Below are positions 53,514 to 62,221 of a DNA stretch of 64,000 nt, in pieces. Where the stretch lies: assembly GCF_007671655.1 (NCBI RefSeq), contig NZ_VCGX01000001.1:1180470-1244469 (forward strand). The letters are read 5' to 3'. The position numbers and the translations under genes were made by a program. The DNA is from Marinobacter piscis. GTDB taxonomy: Bacteria; Pseudomonadota; Gammaproteobacteria; Pseudomonadales; Oleiphilaceae. The notes below the pieces were generated by a model. That model did not search any database. It was not told the DNA's origin and saw only the letters and a program-made list of their open reading frames with translations. Each line of letters opens with the position of its first letter. The stretch's first letter is position 1.

Positions 53514-54298
53514 CGTTCCCACAGAATACCGCGGTCCGGAACCGGCTGACCTTTGCCTACCTCAAGCGCGTGCTGAATGGTGCGGTGTACATAGTTCTGC
53601 GCCTGGGAAATGGCCGCACGGGCGGAAAGCCCCTGAGCCCGTCCGGCGGCGATGGCAGCTGCGAGTGTGCATCCGGTGCCGTGATACTCGCCGCCAATGC
53701 GCTCCAGCTCCCAGGTCATGGGAGTGGGGGAGTGGTCGTATAAGGTATTGATAATGCGCACACCTGTGCCATGGCCACCGGTGGCCAGCACGGATTCACA
53801 GCCGTTTTCGATCAGCCGGCGTGCGGCTTCATCCGGGTCATCGCTTTGCCCCAGTAGTGCCAGCTCAATGCCGTTAGGCGTAATCATCTCGGCCAGCGGA
53901 AACAGTCGTGTTTTCATGCTGGTAAGGATGTTGTCATCAGCCAGGTCGCCACCCCCGGCCGCTTTGGCCACCGGGTCGGTTATCAGCGGAATGTCCGGCC
54001 GCTGCTCAAGGAACTCCGTAAGTACTTCCACAATCGCCGCGTTACCCAGGGCGCCGGTTTTAACTGCGTGTATGGGGGCATCCTCTGAGACACAGTCCAG
54101 CTGTCGGCGAATAAGATCCGGGTCCACAGCGTCGGCCCCGAGAACATTTTGGGTATCCTGAACGGTCAGGCAGGTGACCACTGGCAAAGGGTGGCAGCCA
54201 ATGGAGGTGATGGCTTGTATATCTGCCTGGATGCCGGCGCCGCCGGATGGGTCCAGACCTGATAGAACAAGAACCTGAGGACGGGTGTAGTGTTTGAT
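53510..54298 (-). CDS. thiD: ThiD, HMP/HMP-phosphate kinase, with a probable non-canonical AUC start
   Basis: A ribokinase-fold enzyme making HMP pyrophosphate for thiamine. Conserved sequence (VLVLSGLDPSGGAGIQADIQ, TPNGIELALL, ATGGHGTG, GTGCTLAAAIA) requires the frame to extend well upstream of the first ordinary start codon (TTG 54187, after the essential N-terminal strand). Upstream to the in-frame TAG at 54313-54311, the stop of hemJ, there is no ATG, GTG or TTG. ATC at 54298 lies eight nt after a good GGGAG site and would give 262 residues, the family length. Alternatives are read-through of the TAG, reinitiation, or a sequence error. The catalytic parts look intact. Confidence 0.85.
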   Translation of the reverse strand: MKHYTRPQVLVLSGLDPSGGAGIQADIQAITSIGCHPLPVVTCLTVQDTQNVLGADAVDPDLIRRQLDCVSEDAPIHAVKTGALGNAAIVEVLTEFLEQRPDIPLITDPVAKAAGGGDLADDNILTSMKTRLFPLAEMITPNGIELALLGQSDDPDEAARRLIENGCESVLATGGHGTGVRIINTLYDHSPTPMTWELERIGGEYHGTGCTLAAAIAAGRAQGLSARAAISQAQNYVHRTIQHALEVGKGQPVPDRGILWER

Positions 54299-54310
54299 GG
54301 CTAAAGCTCC

Positions 54311-54733
54311 CTAGAAAGGTCTGACAACCGCCAGAATAACAACTGCCAGTAAGATGAATACCGGTAGCTCATTAAACCAGCGGTAGAACACGTGGCCACG
54401 GGTGTTGCGGTCATCGCGGAATACTTTGACCAGGTGACCGCAATAAAAATGATAAACAATCAATAATGCCACCAGCACCAGCTTTACGTGCAGCCAGCCC
54501 TGGCTGAAATAACCTGAAAGGTTGTAGCTGAGAAGCCAGACACCGAACAGTACGGTGGCAATCATCGATGGTGTGGTGATGCCTCGATAGAGTTTGCGCT
54601 CCATGATCTTGAAACGCTCACGCCCCGGCTCATCCTCACAGGCAGCATGGTAAACAAACAGCCGCGGCAGGTAAAAGATGCCGGCAAACCAGCACACCAG
54701 AGATATTATATGAAACGCTTTAACCCATAACAT
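54311..54733 (-). CDS. hemJ: HemJ, protoporphyrinogen IX oxidase
   Basis: A 140-residue membrane protein of the HemJ (UPF0093) family oxidising protoporphyrinogen IX in haem synthesis. Four hydrophobic helices; conserved residues in LWVKAFHIISLVCWFAGIFYLPRLFVYH (His and Arg) and LYRGITTPSM, WLHVKLVLV. It lies three nt after the ClC gene and its TAG is in frame with thiD, 12 nt before the thiD candidate start. Confidence 0.92.
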   Translation of the reverse strand: MLWVKAFHIISLVCWFAGIFYLPRLFVYHAACEDEPGRERFKIMERKLYRGITTPSMIATVLFGVWLLSYNLSGYFSQGWLHVKLVLVALLIVYHFYCGHLVKVFRDDRNTRGHVFYRWFNELPVFILLAVVILAVVRPF

Positions 54734-54736
54734 TGA

Positions 54737-56542
54737 TCAGCTCCGCCGGTATTGATAGTAACTTTCGATGTCAGATTTAAGCAGCACGCCGTACACGCGC
54801 TGGATCATAGGGGCAACCTGACGCTGAACATAGAGGGCTTCAGCACTGGTTGTCTCGAACGCGTGCAGCGCTTCTTCAAGAGTGGCCTGATATTGTACCG
54901 GCGCAATGTCGCGGCGGTTTGCGGGAATATTTATCAGGTCAATGGACTCTGTTTTCTTCCCTTTATTTTCCGCGGCTTTCTCTGCTTCCGCTTCGGCACT
55001 GACATCTTCCAGGTAGCGTGCCAGATCAACAGCGGGTAACAATGATGTCGGGCCCTTGCTGCCTTCAACCACCAGCCACTTGGGTTCGGCAGTCAGGGCT
55101 TTTCGCGCCTCCTCAGTGGTCAGGTGCCGGTTAATGCGCAGAATACTCTTGTCCATGATTGCGGCCACCGAAACCCGGCGCAAGGCCTGTATAACCGGTG
55201 AGCTCTGGTAACTCAGCCCCTGGTTTTTGAGCATGGTCAGGAACAGGGACTTTTTGCCGAATGCCTCACTGGTTATAAGTGTTGAGGAGGTAATGATCAG
55301 CATGCCGGGTAAAATGATATTCGGGTTGCGTGTCAGCTCGATCAGAGCCATCAGAGCTGCCAGAGGTGCCTGTAATACGGCTCCCATCATTGCGCCCATA
55401 CCAAGGGTGGCATAAAAGCCAACATTTGAGGCCTGGGCCGGGGAAAATTCAGCGCCAATCAGCCCCAGTGCGCCCCCCAGTGTGGCCCCCATGAACAGGG
55501 TGGGGCCAATAATACTGTTGGGCATGCCCAGGCCTGCGGTAATGGCTGTAATGACAAGTTTGGCGGCCCCGACGCTCAGCAGTAGCCAGAACCCCAGCTC
55601 ACCATTGATGGTTTCGTTGACCGTATCATACCCAATGCCCATGGTTTGTGGCACCAGCACAGCAACCGGAACCATAAGCACACCCGCTGCGATAACCCGC
55701 AGCAGAATCGGCTGCTTGTTAAAGCGCCGCATGGCGTCAACAATGTGAATGAAACTGGCCGCGAGAATGCCGATTATGACTGCCATCAGCAGAATCCAGG
55801 GAATCTCCAGCAAAGAGTTCATGGTCAGGGCCGGGACACTGAACGCAGGGTCTGTACCGTATACAACCTGAGTGACAATGGCTGCGCTTACAGCGGCAAG
55901 AATGATGGGGGTAAAGCCGGCAATAGTGTATTCCATCATGACCACTTCCATGGCGAAGATCACCCCGGAAATAGGCGTATTGAATGATGCAGAGATAGCG
56001 GCGGCACAACCGCAGGCAACCAGGGTGCGGATACTGTTGTTCGGGCGCCGCATCCATTGTCCCATCAGGCTTGAAAACGCAGCCCCCAGGTGAACAGCCG
56101 GGCCTTCCCGGCCTGCAGACTGGCCGCTGACAACAGTCAGAACACCGACTATGAACTGGATGAATGCACTTTTGGCGGTGACATAGCCCTGATGGTAGTT
56201 CAGGCGCTCCATAACATGCACAACGCCGACTTTCCGGTCTTTCGGGGCAAGGCTGTGAAGAAAGAGGCCAAGGCCGACAGCGCCGGCAAGAGGTAAAACG
56301 CCCCGCGCAAAGAAACTCAGGCCTTCAAATGTCTCGGATGCAAACGCTTCCGAGCTGTCGCCGGGTAAAAAGTGCTCCAGTGGCCACTCAATCGCAAGAC
56401 GAAATATAAGAATGACCCCGCCGGTCACCAGCCCGGATAAAAGGCCAAGAATAGCCAGCTGCGGCAACGACTCAGCCCCCGACATTCTGCGCGGCAAAGC
56501 AGAAGTCAGTTTCTCGCTAATCTGTCGCCAGGCGTTGTTCAT
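54737..56542 (-). CDS. ClC-family chloride channel/antiporter with C-terminal CBS domains
   Basis: A 601-residue membrane protein. It has the ClC motifs SGQSAGREGPAVHLGAA (with the gating Glu) and a GMPNSIIGPTLFMGATLGG segment corresponding to GxFxP, with FNTPISGVIFAMEV between. The C-terminal 150 residues are cytoplasmic CBS-type repeats (IMDKSILRINRHLTTEEARKAL..). It is first in the operon with hemJ, thiD, thiE and hemL. Channel versus proton-coupled antiport cannot be told from these motifs alone. Confidence 0.9.
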   Translation of the reverse strand: MNNAWRQISEKLTSALPRRMSGAESLPQLAILGLLSGLVTGGVILIFRLAIEWPLEHFLPGDSSEAFASETFEGLSFFARGVLPLAGAVGLGLFLHSLAPKDRKVGVVHVMERLNYHQGYVTAKSAFIQFIVGVLTVVSGQSAGREGPAVHLGAAFSSLMGQWMRRPNNSIRTLVACGCAAAISASFNTPISGVIFAMEVVMMEYTIAGFTPIILAAVSAAIVTQVVYGTDPAFSVPALTMNSLLEIPWILLMAVIIGILAASFIHIVDAMRRFNKQPILLRVIAAGVLMVPVAVLVPQTMGIGYDTVNETINGELGFWLLLSVGAAKLVITAITAGLGMPNSIIGPTLFMGATLGGALGLIGAEFSPAQASNVGFYATLGMGAMMGAVLQAPLAALMALIELTRNPNIILPGMLIITSSTLITSEAFGKKSLFLTMLKNQGLSYQSSPVIQALRRVSVAAIMDKSILRINRHLTTEEARKALTAEPKWLVVEGSKGPTSLLPAVDLARYLEDVSAEAEAEKAAENKGKKTESIDLINIPANRRDIAPVQYQATLEEALHAFETTSAEALYVQRQVAPMIQRVYGVLLKSDIESYYQYRRS

Positions 56543-56714
56543 GAATGCAGGTGATCCGGTAAAATGGTGGAGTCAGGTACTCTAGCGGGTTTCTGTTTTA
56601 CATTGTAACCCTCGCCTTGAAAGCTGCAATAAGTCGTTGGTTTATCGTGGTAGACTAGCCCTATAAACGACAAAGCAAGATATTTGAACCAGATAAATGT
56701 TGCGGGAGAGCAAG

Positions 56715-57752
56715 TTGATTAAAGTAGGTATTGTGGGCGGCACCGGCTACACCGGTGTCGAACTGCTAAGAATTCTCGCCGTTCATCCGGACGTTACGGT
56801 CAGTTGTATCACGTCACGGTCAGAGGCCGGCGTACCGGTTGCTGACATGTACCCGAACCTCCGGGGCCATTTTGATCTGGCGTATTCCGAGCCTGATCCG
56901 GCTGTTCTGGCAGCGTGTGATCTGGTGTTTTTTGCCACGCCCCACGGTGTGGCCATGAGCATGATACCAGAGCTGATGGCTGCCGGTGTGCGGGTAGTAG
57001 ATCTATCGGCGGATTTCCGCCTCAAGGATCTCGACGTCTGGTCCCAGTGGTATGGCATGCCGCATCAGTCACCTGAGTGGGTCGAAAAAGCAGTTTACGG
57101 ACTGCCTGAACTCGTGCGGGAAGAAATCTCCGGCGCGCAGCTGGTTGCTAATCCCGGGTGTTACCCGACGGCAATTCTGTTGGGTTTCCTGCCTTTGCTG
57201 GAGCAGGGGCTGGCTGATCCCTCACGGCTGATCGCAGACGGAAAGTCCGGAGCCAGTGGCGGCGGTCGCCAGGGGAAAATCGGCATGCTGCATGGTGAGG
57301 TGGGCGAAAGCTTCAAAGCCTACGGCGCATCGGGGCACAGGCACTTGCCGGAAATCCGTGAGGTGTTGTCCACAGCGTCCGGCAAAGCGACGGGTGTCAC
57401 CTTTGTGCCTCATCTGGTACCAATGGTTCGCGGCATCGAGGCAACGCTTTATGCGGAGTTGAAAGACCCGGCGGATTTTGATCGATTACAGGCGTTATTT
57501 GAGGAGCGCTACCGCAGCGAGCCGTTTGTCGATGTGATGCCTTTTGGCAGTCATCCCGAAACCCGTAGTGTGCGGGGAGCCAATCTGTGCCGAATGGCGC
57601 TGCATCGTCAGGAACAGAGCAACACCGTGATCGTTTCATCAGTTATCGACAATCTGGTGAAAGGGGCTGCAGGGCAGGCGGTGCAGAACATGAATATCAT
57701 GTTCGGCCTGAAGGAAACCCAGGGTCTTGAAGCACCTGCCTTACTGCCTTAA
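56715..57752 (+). CDS. argC: N-acetyl-gamma-glutamyl-phosphate reductase
   Basis: A 345-residue NADP-dependent reductase of arginine synthesis. It has [18 protein letters not shown] (dinucleotide fold), VDLSADFR, and the catalytic Cys in [11 protein letters not shown], plus GASGGGR. A TTG start at 56715 is chosen because GGGAG lies six nt upstream and the conserved sequence starts there (MIKVGIVGG). An ATG six codons upstream (56697) lacks a ribosome site. Confidence 0.95.
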   Translation: MIKVGIVGGTGYTGVELLRILAVHPDVTVSCITSRSEAGVPVADMYPNLRGHFDLAYSEPDPAVLAACDLVFFATPHGVAMSMIPELMAAGVRVVDLSADFRLKDLDVWSQWYGMPHQSPEWVEKAVYGLPELVREEISGAQLVANPGCYPTAILLGFLPLLEQGLADPSRLIADGKSGASGGGRQGKIGMLHGEVGESFKAYGASGHRHLPEIREVLSTASGKATGVTFVPHLVPMVRGIEATLYAELKDPADFDRLQALFEERYRSEPFVDVMPFGSHPETRSVRGANLCRMALHRQEQSNTVIVSSVIDNLVKGAAGQAVQNMNIMFGLKETQGLEAPALLP

Positions 57753-57761
57753 GGAACGCCA

Positions 57762-58502
57762 GTGAGCGAGCAACGTAAACCGGCTGAAGAATACGTTGTT
57801 ATTCGACACAAGCCTGGCTACCGACTGCGGCGGACAGCTCTTTTGGTGCTGTTTACCGTTGTGGCAGCCGTTGCCGGGTATGCCGCCGGACTGGCCCAGG
57901 GAGGCTTTCGTTTTTCGACAGCGGAAGCGTCCAGAGAGCGTCTGCAGGAAAAGGTGACAACGCTGGAGGCGGATTACCGCGAGGCCCGGCAGAAGCTGGT
58001 CAGCCTTGAGCGTGGCAAACTGATTGATGAGCAGGCTCTGCACCAGGCTCGTAAAATAATTGTTGATCTGGAGACCCGGGTTGGCGAGCTAAACTCTGAC
58101 CTGACGTTTTACAAAAACATTATGGCGCCCTCAGAAACCAGCGAAGGGCTGCAGGTTGATCGGTTTTCCCTGACCAGTAACCGGCAACCGGGGCAGTATG
58201 ACTTCAAGTTGGTTCTCACGCAGGTGGGCAATAACAAGAGTTATATCTCCGGGGTGGTGGCCGTAAACCTTATCGGTATGCGCGCTGAAGAAAAAGAAGT
58301 CATTGCATTGCGGGATCTGTCACAGGACATAGAGAACCTGGGCGTAAAGTTCCGCTTTCGGTATTTTCAGGATGTGGAAGGCAAACTGACACTGCCGGAT
58401 GGATTTGAGCCGCTTGAGGTGCAGGTGGTCGCTCAGGCAAAAGGGCGGAAAGCCTCGCAGGCTGAGCGTACCTTTGACTGGATTGATTTAACAGAGAGCT
58501 AG
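57762..58502 (+). CDS. Coiled-coil membrane protein of DUF6776 type
   Basis: A 246-residue protein with one N-terminal membrane helix (LLVLFTVVAAVAGYAAGLAQ), a long coiled coil (about residues 55-115, RLQEKVTTLEADYREARQKLVSLERGK) and a beta-rich C-terminal domain (FKLVLTQVGNNKSYISGVVAVNLIG). I recall this pattern from DUF6776 of Pseudomonas and relatives, in the same argC...erpA interval. The start is GTG 57762 with AAGGAA upstream. It precedes a bactofilin gene by two nt, so an envelope or cytoskeletal partnership is possible. Confidence 0.75.
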   Translation: MSEQRKPAEEYVVIRHKPGYRLRRTALLVLFTVVAAVAGYAAGLAQGGFRFSTAEASRERLQEKVTTLEADYREARQKLVSLERGKLIDEQALHQARKIIVDLETRVGELNSDLTFYKNIMAPSETSEGLQVDRFSLTSNRQPGQYDFKLVLTQVGNNKSYISGVVAVNLIGMRAEEKEVIALRDLSQDIENLGVKFRFRYFQDVEGKLTLPDGFEPLEVQVVAQAKGRKASQAERTFDWIDLTES

Positions 58503-58504
58503 AC

Positions 58505-58960
58505 ATGTTCGGCAAGAAGCAGCAGAAGGCCCGGCGACCTGCCGGCAGTTTTGATACTCTTATTTCCTCACATACCGCTATAGAAGGCGATGTACGTTTT
58601 TCTGGCGGCTTGCATATTGATGGTCGCGTTCAAGGCAGGGTACTGGCTGAAGACGGCGGTGATGCGGTGCTTCGGATTTCCGAGGTTGGCGAGGTAGTGG
58701 GTGATATAGCGGCGCCTCGTGTGATTGTTAATGGTACAGTTCATGGTGACGTCTATGCCTCGGAGCATCTGGAGCTTGCTGGAAAGGCTGCGGTTAATGG
58801 CAGCGTTTATTATAATCTGATTGAAATGGCCATGGGAGCGTCGGTCAATGGCAATCTGGTTCACCAGCATGAGACTTCCCGATTGCTGACACAGGAAAGT
58901 GAGTCAGCCGAAGAGGAGCCGCATGGGTTGCCCGGGGCAGGATTGACAGAGCCTTCCTGA
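58505..58960 (+). CDS. Bactofilin family cytoskeletal protein
   Basis: A 151-residue polymer-forming protein of the bactofilin (DUF583) family. The right-handed beta-helix core runs over about residues 18-110 (SHTAIEGDVRFSGGLHIDGRVQGRVLAEDG, GEVVGDIAAPRVIVNGTVHGDVYASEHLEL, NGSVYYNLIEM) flanked by disordered ends. Bactofilins scaffold peptidoglycan enzymes and polar structures. It is cotranscribed with the preceding coiled-coil protein. Confidence 0.92.
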   Translation: MFGKKQQKARRPAGSFDTLISSHTAIEGDVRFSGGLHIDGRVQGRVLAEDGGDAVLRISEVGEVVGDIAAPRVIVNGTVHGDVYASEHLELAGKAAVNGSVYYNLIEMAMGASVNGNLVHQHETSRLLTQESESAEEEPHGLPGAGLTEPS

Positions 58961-58979
58961 TGCGTGGTGGAAAGCCCCG

Positions 58980-59012
58980 ATAGTTGATTGTTTTAGTCAG
59001 GAATACCATACT
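58980..59012 (+). promoter_or_regulatory. Predicted IscR type 1 site and promoter of erpA
   Basis: Positions 58980-59004 match the IscR type 1 consensus as I recall it (ATASYYGACTRWWWYAGTCRRSTAT) at 23 of 25 positions. It overlaps a candidate promoter with TTGATT (58984-58989), a 17-nt spacer and CATACT (59007-59012). E. coli erpA is also IscR-controlled. Confidence 0.7.
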
Positions 59013-59045
59013 TGAGAGCATATATCAGGTAATCCGGAGGCTAAC

Positions 59046-59399
59046 TTGAGTGTAGTTCAGCAGCAAGCGTCTGCACCGCTGTTTTTCAGCGATAGTGCGG
59101 TAAACAAAGTAAAACAACTGATTGAAGAGGAAGGCAACTCTGATCTCCGGCTGCGGGTTTTTGTCACCGGGGGCGGGTGCTCTGGGTTTGAGTACGGTTT
59201 CTCGTTCGATGACAGTCAGGAAGAGGATGATACCGTTGTAGAGCGTGATGGTGCCTGCCTGCTGGTAGACCCGATGAGTTACCAGTATCTTGTAGGTTCG
59301 ACAATTGAGTATCAGGAGGGCTTGCAAGGCTCCCAGTTCCTGGTGCAGAACCCTAACGCCAAATCCACGTGTGGCTGCGGCAGCTCGTTTACTATTTAA
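59046..59399 (+). CDS. erpA: ErpA, A-type iron-sulfur cluster insertion protein
   Basis: A 117-residue A-type carrier delivering [4Fe-4S] clusters to apo-proteins. The three cluster-ligand cysteines are visible in [14 protein letters not shown] and [11 protein letters not shown]. The start is TTG 59046 with CGGAGG five nt upstream; no ATG is available. A predicted IscR site lies 40 nt upstream, so expression should respond to Fe-S status. Confidence 0.95.
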   Translation: MSVVQQQASAPLFFSDSAVNKVKQLIEEEGNSDLRLRVFVTGGGCSGFEYGFSFDDSQEEDDTVVERDGACLLVDPMSYQYLVGSTIEYQEGLQGSQFLVQNPNAKSTCGCGSSFTI

Positions 59400-59414
59400 C
59401 CTGCAACAGTGAAT

Positions 59415-59439
59415 GGCGTAGGCCAGACAGGCTTACGCC
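59415..59439. terminator. Hairpin between convergent erpA and anmK
   Basis: Near-perfect 10-bp stem GGCGTAGGCC/GGCTTACGCC with loop AGACA. It overlaps the anmK stop and can serve either side. Confidence 0.6.
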
Positions 59440-60530
59440 GGATAGATGGCACCAAGTATCCGCGGGCCTTTGGCTCCGGTTACGTCCGCAAGGTTCCCTG
59501 GCTTTCGCTTAAGCGTTTGTCTTGCCAGCCATGCAAATGCGACCGGCTCCACCCACTGCGCGCTCAGGCCCAGCGTTTCTGTGTTAAGAACACGGGCCGG
59601 GCTGATAGCCAGAGCCAGCTCCTTCATGAGCAGAGGGTTCTGAGCGCCACCTCCACACACGTACACCGACATGGAAGGCGACTGAGGCATCTGTCTGGCC
59701 GCCGTTATGACGGTCAGCTTCAGTAGTGTGCGCTGAACATCTTCCGGTCGAATGCCCGGGTGTCGGTGTACCTGAGTTTTAACCCACTCCAGATTGAATT
59801 TTTCTTTGCCTGTGCTTTTCGGTGCCGGCCGGCTGAAGTAAGCATCTGACAGCATGTCGCCAAGCAGACCCTGGTCGACTGTGCCTTCTTCTGCCCATCG
59901 ACCACCTTCATCGTAAGGTCGGCCTGTCTGGTCCAGGCACCAGGCGTCTAACAATGCGTTTGCCGGGCCGGTATCAAATCCTGTTACAGGTTCCCGGTTG
60001 CAGGCCGGAATCCAGGTAATATTGGCAATGCCCCCAAGGTTCAGGATGCACCTGTCCTCGGTTTCAGAACTGAAAAAGTGTTTGTGGAAAGCCGGAACTA
60101 ACGGAGCCCCCTGGCCGCCGGCAGCCATGTCCCGGCTGCGGAAGTCTGCCACAGTGGTTACCTGGGTTCGTTCTGCAATAATGGCCGGATTTCCGATCTG
60201 AAGAGAGAAGCGGCCAGGGCCACTGGGCTGGTGACGCAGTGTTTGCCCGTGGCTACCTATGGCATGAATGGAGGATCTGTCCACAGTGGTGTTGCGGATC
60301 AGATTTTCCGCTGCTTCAGCAAATACGAGCCCGGTAAGAGTATCCAACTCTCCAACCTCATCCGGGGTCGCCTGATTCTGGCTTGCAAGCGCCAGGCGTT
60401 GGCGCAGGCTGTCAGGGTACGGAGTGGACAGGGTGTCGTGAATGTGAATAGTCTTGTTATCAAAAGACACGAGCACGGCGTCAACACTGTCCATGCTGGT
60501 GCCGGACATCAGTCCGATCCAGGTCTCCAT
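59433..60530 (-). CDS. anmK: Anhydro-N-acetylmuramic acid kinase
   Basis: A 365-residue ASKHA-fold kinase of cell-wall recycling that phosphorylates and opens anhydroMurNAc. Motifs: WIGLMSGTSMDSVDAVLV, GSHGQTLRHQP, NLGGIANITWI, GFDTGPANALLDAW and VCGGGAQNPLLM. It follows the M23 peptidase gene by six nt on the same strand, consistent with wall turnover and recycling in one operon. Confidence 0.96.
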   Translation of the reverse strand: METWIGLMSGTSMDSVDAVLVSFDNKTIHIHDTLSTPYPDSLRQRLALASQNQATPDEVGELDTLTGLVFAEAAENLIRNTTVDRSSIHAIGSHGQTLRHQPSGPGRFSLQIGNPAIIAERTQVTTVADFRSRDMAAGGQGAPLVPAFHKHFFSSETEDRCILNLGGIANITWIPACNREPVTGFDTGPANALLDAWCLDQTGRPYDEGGRWAEEGTVDQGLLGDMLSDAYFSRPAPKSTGKEKFNLEWVKTQVHRHPGIRPEDVQRTLLKLTVITAARQMPQSPSMSVYVCGGGAQNPLLMKELALAISPARVLNTETLGLSAQWVEPVAFAWLARQTLKRKPGNLADVTGAKGPRILGAIYPA

Positions 60531-60536
60531 AGGTTG

Positions 60537-61931
60537 TCAGTCGTCCGAGGCCAGCGCCAGGTGTTGGGAGTTGAGTCTGTAGGCATTGAGTTGGGCAACC
60601 TGTTGTCCGGTCACCTTCTTGAATCTTGCCATTTCAGACGCCGGGATTGGTTTGGCATCGGGAAGCTCTACCGTCCGGGAGTTGCGGGGGGAACCATTCA
60701 CCCGGAATTCATAGTGCAGGTGGGGGCCGGTTACCATTCCGGATGAGCCAAGATAGCCAATAGTTTCGCCCTGTTTGACTCTTTTGCCATTTTTCATGCC
60801 TTTGTGGATCTTGCTCATGTGTGCGTACAGGGTGCTGATGTTGTCGCCGTGCTTCAGAACAACTGTTCGTCCATAGCCGCCTTTCCAGCCGGAAAACTGA
60901 ACTCTGCCGTCACCTGCCGCTTTGATGGGAGTGCCGGTAGGGGCGGCATAATCCGTGCCTTCATGAGGGCGCACAACATCCAGTACCGGGTGGCGGCGCT
61001 GGAGGTTGAATGAAGAGGAAACGCGGGCGTTGATGGGCGTGCGAAGGAAAGCTTTGCGCATGCTCTTGCCGTCCGGGGCGTAATAATCACTCTCGCCTTT
61101 GCTGTCTGTATACAGGAGCGCGATGTTTTCCTCGCCACGGTTTATAAAGCGCGCAGACAATATACGTCCGGTATCAAACCGCTCGCCATCGAGGTACAGT
61201 TCTTCGTAGACAATTTCAAAGCGGTCACCTTTGCGGACATCGTAAACAAAGTCGATGTCCCACCCAAAAATACCGGCAAACTCCATTGTCAGCTGATCAT
61301 TCAGGCCGGCCTCGCGGGCAGAGAGGTAAAGGGAGCCATCAATGGTGCCGGATGCAAAGGCAACTTTTGCTTCCGGTTCGCGCATATCCGTTTTACCGCT
61401 ATACGTGTCCGCCTGTTTTTCGATCTTCAATGTTTTCAGGCGATTGCGTTGTAACTCGATAGCCGCAAGCTCTCCTTCACTGTTAACAGCAAAGCGGATG
61501 GTTTCGCCGGCATACAGGCGCTGGAGTGTTCCGGCCTCACCTTCGCCATGAATCACTGAAAGCATGGTTGCATCATTAAAGCCGGCCTTACTGAACAGCT
61601 TAGATAAGGTGTCGCCAGATTTGATTTTAAATGTTTGCCACTCCAGACGAGGCTCATTCACCTTATCTGGTTCCGGAGCCTGAGCTTCCGAAGCGGGTTC
61701 CGGTAGTGCACCAGCCACTGCCGTTTCCGGAGCTGCAGGGCTATCTGGCCGGGATGCTTGCGCTTTTGTGGCCGGGCGGTTGTTTTGTTGCTCCAGGTCC
61801 AGAGCGTAGGACATCCGCTTGGCCTCAACGTCTGCGCTGGGGCTCATAAGGATAGCGGCGGACACTACAACAGTCGCAGCCGCCGCAATAGTAATGTGGG
61901 CTTTCGGAAAAGATTTCAGCACGTGTTGCAT
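60537..61931 (-). CDS. M23 peptidase (LytM-type) with OapA/LysM-like region
   Basis: A 464-residue envelope hydrolase. It has an N-terminal membrane anchor (HITIAAAATVVVSAAIL), a Pro/Ala-rich linker (about residues 50-95), an OapA/LysM-like region (FKIKSGDTLSKLFSKAGF), and the C-terminal peptidase M23 domain with zinc ligands in HEGTDYAAPTG, HGDNISTLYAHMS and GPHLHYEF. All ligands are present, so it should be catalytically active on peptidoglycan cross-links. It belongs with anmK, as in Pseudomonas. Confidence 0.94.
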   Translation of the reverse strand: MQHVLKSFPKAHITIAAAATVVVSAAILMSPSADVEAKRMSYALDLEQQNNRPATKAQASRPDSPAAPETAVAGALPEPASEAQAPEPDKVNEPRLEWQTFKIKSGDTLSKLFSKAGFNDATMLSVIHGEGEAGTLQRLYAGETIRFAVNSEGELAAIELQRNRLKTLKIEKQADTYSGKTDMREPEAKVAFASGTIDGSLYLSAREAGLNDQLTMEFAGIFGWDIDFVYDVRKGDRFEIVYEELYLDGERFDTGRILSARFINRGEENIALLYTDSKGESDYYAPDGKSMRKAFLRTPINARVSSSFNLQRRHPVLDVVRPHEGTDYAAPTGTPIKAAGDGRVQFSGWKGGYGRTVVLKHGDNISTLYAHMSKIHKGMKNGKRVKQGETIGYLGSSGMVTGPHLHYEFRVNGSPRNSRTVELPDAKPIPASEMARFKKVTGQQVAQLNAYRLNSQHLALASDD

Positions 61932-62083
61932 CCGTATCAGTCGGTAATACAGCAGAGGGTCCTGCCTGATATAAAACGGTTGTTCACTAAGAAGTGGTTA
62001 GATTACCGTATAAAAAGCATGCAGAACAGCATGGAACATTACGGTTGCTGTGCTGGCGGACAGATTTCTTGTGACACCATTGG

Positions 62084-62168
62084 TATAATGCCCGCCGCTT
62101 ACCTGTCCGGGGTTGTTCAAAAACTGCGCATTTGCAGGGTTGTCGGGCGCCGGGCAACTCGCAGTTTT
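62084..62168 (+). promoter_or_regulatory. tyrS -10 box and structured 5' leader
   Basis: TATAAT at 62084-62089 gives a predicted start near 62096 and an mRNA leader of about 125 nt. The leader can form a long hairpin: AAAACTGCG (62120-62128) pairs with CGCAGTTTT (62160-62168) around a nested GTTG..CAAC stem. Function unknown; autoregulation is a possibility. Confidence 0.45.
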
Positions 62169-62221
62169 CCGCTGCTGAACTCTTTTAAACGATTTTTAAA
62201 CCAACTGGGGATGATTGATTC

